This document shows positions 63,112 through 64,000 of a stretch of 64,000 nucleotides of DNA, in pieces (position 1 is the first letter of the stretch; every line of letters starts with the position of its first letter). Made by a program: the position numbers and the translations under genes. This stretch comes from Actinomadura citrea (GTDB taxonomy: Bacteria; Actinomycetota; Actinomycetes; Streptosporangiales; Streptosporangiaceae). The stretch spans positions 3,658,001 to 3,722,000 of the forward strand of contig NZ_JACCBT010000001.1 of the NCBI RefSeq assembly GCF_013409045.1, given 5' to 3'. The notes beneath the pieces were generated by a model. The model worked only from the letters and a program-made list of their open reading frames with translations. It searched no databases and had not been told where the DNA came from.

Positions 63112-64000
63112 CGCCCCGGCCTCGGTAGAAATGGATTCCGTCTTCACAGGCGACGGCGAGCACCCTGCCGTCGGCGGCGAACCCCAGGTCGTGGGGAACG
63201 CCGGCCACCGGACCCCACCAGAACGCGTCCGCGTCGTCGTGATCCCCGTGCCCGACCGCCTCGCCGTCAAGGTCGAACATGTACAGGTACGGCTGCTCGG
63301 TCGCCACGAGCAGGGCGCGTCCCTTCGGGTAGAACGCCAGCCGGGTGACCGGGTACGGCAGCCGCCACGCCGTGTGCGCGTCGCCGGGGGAGGAGACCGA
63401 GGTCACCCGCACGTCGTTGCCCGCCGCGGTCGCGAGCAGCCGGCCATCCGGGCTCACCACGACCTGGTCGATCCCCGTGTGATGGGGGATCGTCTCGGTG
63501 AGGCCGGTACGGATGTCCACGAGCACCAGCGCGGCGTCGGCGTTGCCGCTGGTGATCAACAGCTTGGCGCTCCCTTCGCCGGGCACGGCGAACGCCAGAG
63601 AGGTGATCTTGCCGTCGACGTCGATCGGCTTCTCGGTGATCTGCCCGCCGTCGTGGCGCAGCAGGTGGCAGTGGCTCCGGCTCGCCACCGCGATCACCGC
63701 GTCGTCGGGTGGTTCGGCCGGAAGCACCGCGACCCGCTCGAGCGGTTCGTTGAACTGCACGCTCGTCGGGTCCTCCTCGTTGACGTCGTAGAACCGCAAC
63801 CACGTGTCTCCGCGTACGTCGACAAGCCGCCGGTCGTCGATGAATGCTGCGTCGCGCGGGGCCCGGGCGGCGGCGGAGGGTTGCCGCGGCCAGGACTGCA
63901 ACGGCGTGCCGAGCAACGTACGGGCCACGAGTCTTGTGTCGGCCAGCCACACTGCGCAGTGGTCCCCGCTCGGGCTCACGGCCAGGCCGAGCACCCGCGC
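63104..64000 (-). CDS. WD40-like beta-propeller protein (partial, 5' end outside)
   Basis: The last ~298 residues of a protein that continues beyond the right edge. Repeats of ~40 residues with propeller pattern are visible: LGLAVSPSGDHCAVWLADTR, DQVVVSPDGRLLATAAGNDV, TRLAFYPKGRALLVATEQPY and HDLGFAADGRVLAVACEDGI. The end (HFYRGRGDE) closes a blade. Likely a scaffold that binds partners, perhaps attached to another domain upstream. It overlaps the 1171-aa gene start by 8 bases and is the earliest operon gene visible here. Confidence 0.8.
   Translation of the reverse strand, partial: ARVLGLAVSPSGDHCAVWLADTRLVARTLLGTPLQSWPRQPSAAARAPRDAAFIDDRRLVDVRGDTWLRFYDVNEEDPTSVQFNEPLERVAVLPAEPPDDAVIAVASRSHCHLLRHDGGQITEKPIDVDGKITSLAFAVPGEGSAKLLITSGNADAALVLVDIRTGLTETIPHHTGIDQVVVSPDGRLLATAAGNDVRVTSVSSPGDAHTAWRLPYPVTRLAFYPKGRALLVATEQPYLYMFDLDGEAVGHGDHDDADAFWWGPVAGVPHDLGFAADGRVLAVACEDGIHFYRGRGDE

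Overview
The window is very GC-rich, with strong third-position GC, GGAGG-type ribosome binding sites and frequent GTG and TTG starts. Together with ArsC proteins of actinobacterial type, a DUF3631/tyrosine-integrase remnant of the kind found in actinomycete integrative elements, and XRE-TPR and XRE-cupin regulators, this points to an actinomycete. Streptosporangiales (Thermomonosporaceae-like) is my best guess, by inference only. I see no rRNA, tRNA or CRISPR array.

Layout. 0.3-3.4 kb: a three-gene minus-strand operon (VOC protein, type-B carboxylesterase, double AsnC regulator), then an IS630 remnant. 4.3-10.7 kb: an arsenic-resistance island. A Cys-rich flavoprotein and an MFS exporter, then arsR-acr3-arsC-arsC, run leftward from a promoter region shared with a divergent second ArsR that has an N-terminal Cys pair. 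11.1-20.5 kb: a nine-gene leftward operon for ribose/deoxyribose(-nucleoside) use: LacI regulator, deoC, two aldehyde dehydrogenase-type proteins, rbsK-rbsD-rbsA-rbsC-rbsB, closed by a 15-bp perfect hairpin. 20.5-24.9 kb: small membrane and lipoprotein genes, a DUF1345 pseudogene, and a stand-alone ATP-dependent DNA ligase.

25-45.7 kb: a proteostasis and stress island. It holds a paralogous dnaK-grpE-cbpA-cbpM-clpB operon, a DUF1931 histone-fold protein, two large ATPase LuxR regulators, a DUF2267 fragment, an MFS permease with a cytoplasmic tail, and an operon of Na+/H+ antiporter, Hsp20, zinc-ribbon thioredoxin, cNMP-binding thioredoxin-reductase-like protein and FUSC protein. The gene content recalls the heat-resistance and protein-quality-control islands of proteobacteria, built here from actinobacterial parts.

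45.8-57.5 kb: a decayed accessory zone. A few intact genes (XRE-cupin regulator with divergent MBL hydrolase, ricin-lectin protein, alpha/beta hydrolase, HD protein, membrane sensor-like protein) sit among broken pieces: Tn3 and IS701 transposases, integrase tails, an aminoglycoside phosphotransferase, an XRE-TPR regulator, and a fused DUF3631-integrase scar with a nonsense codon. Two dispersed repeats are each present in two copies.

57.8-64 kb: a peptidoglycan-binding-like protein converges on a tightly coupled three-gene operon of unrecognised function (beta-propeller, 1171-aa protein, 254-aa beta-sandwich protein) that runs off the right edge. This is the strongest candidate for an undescribed system in the window.
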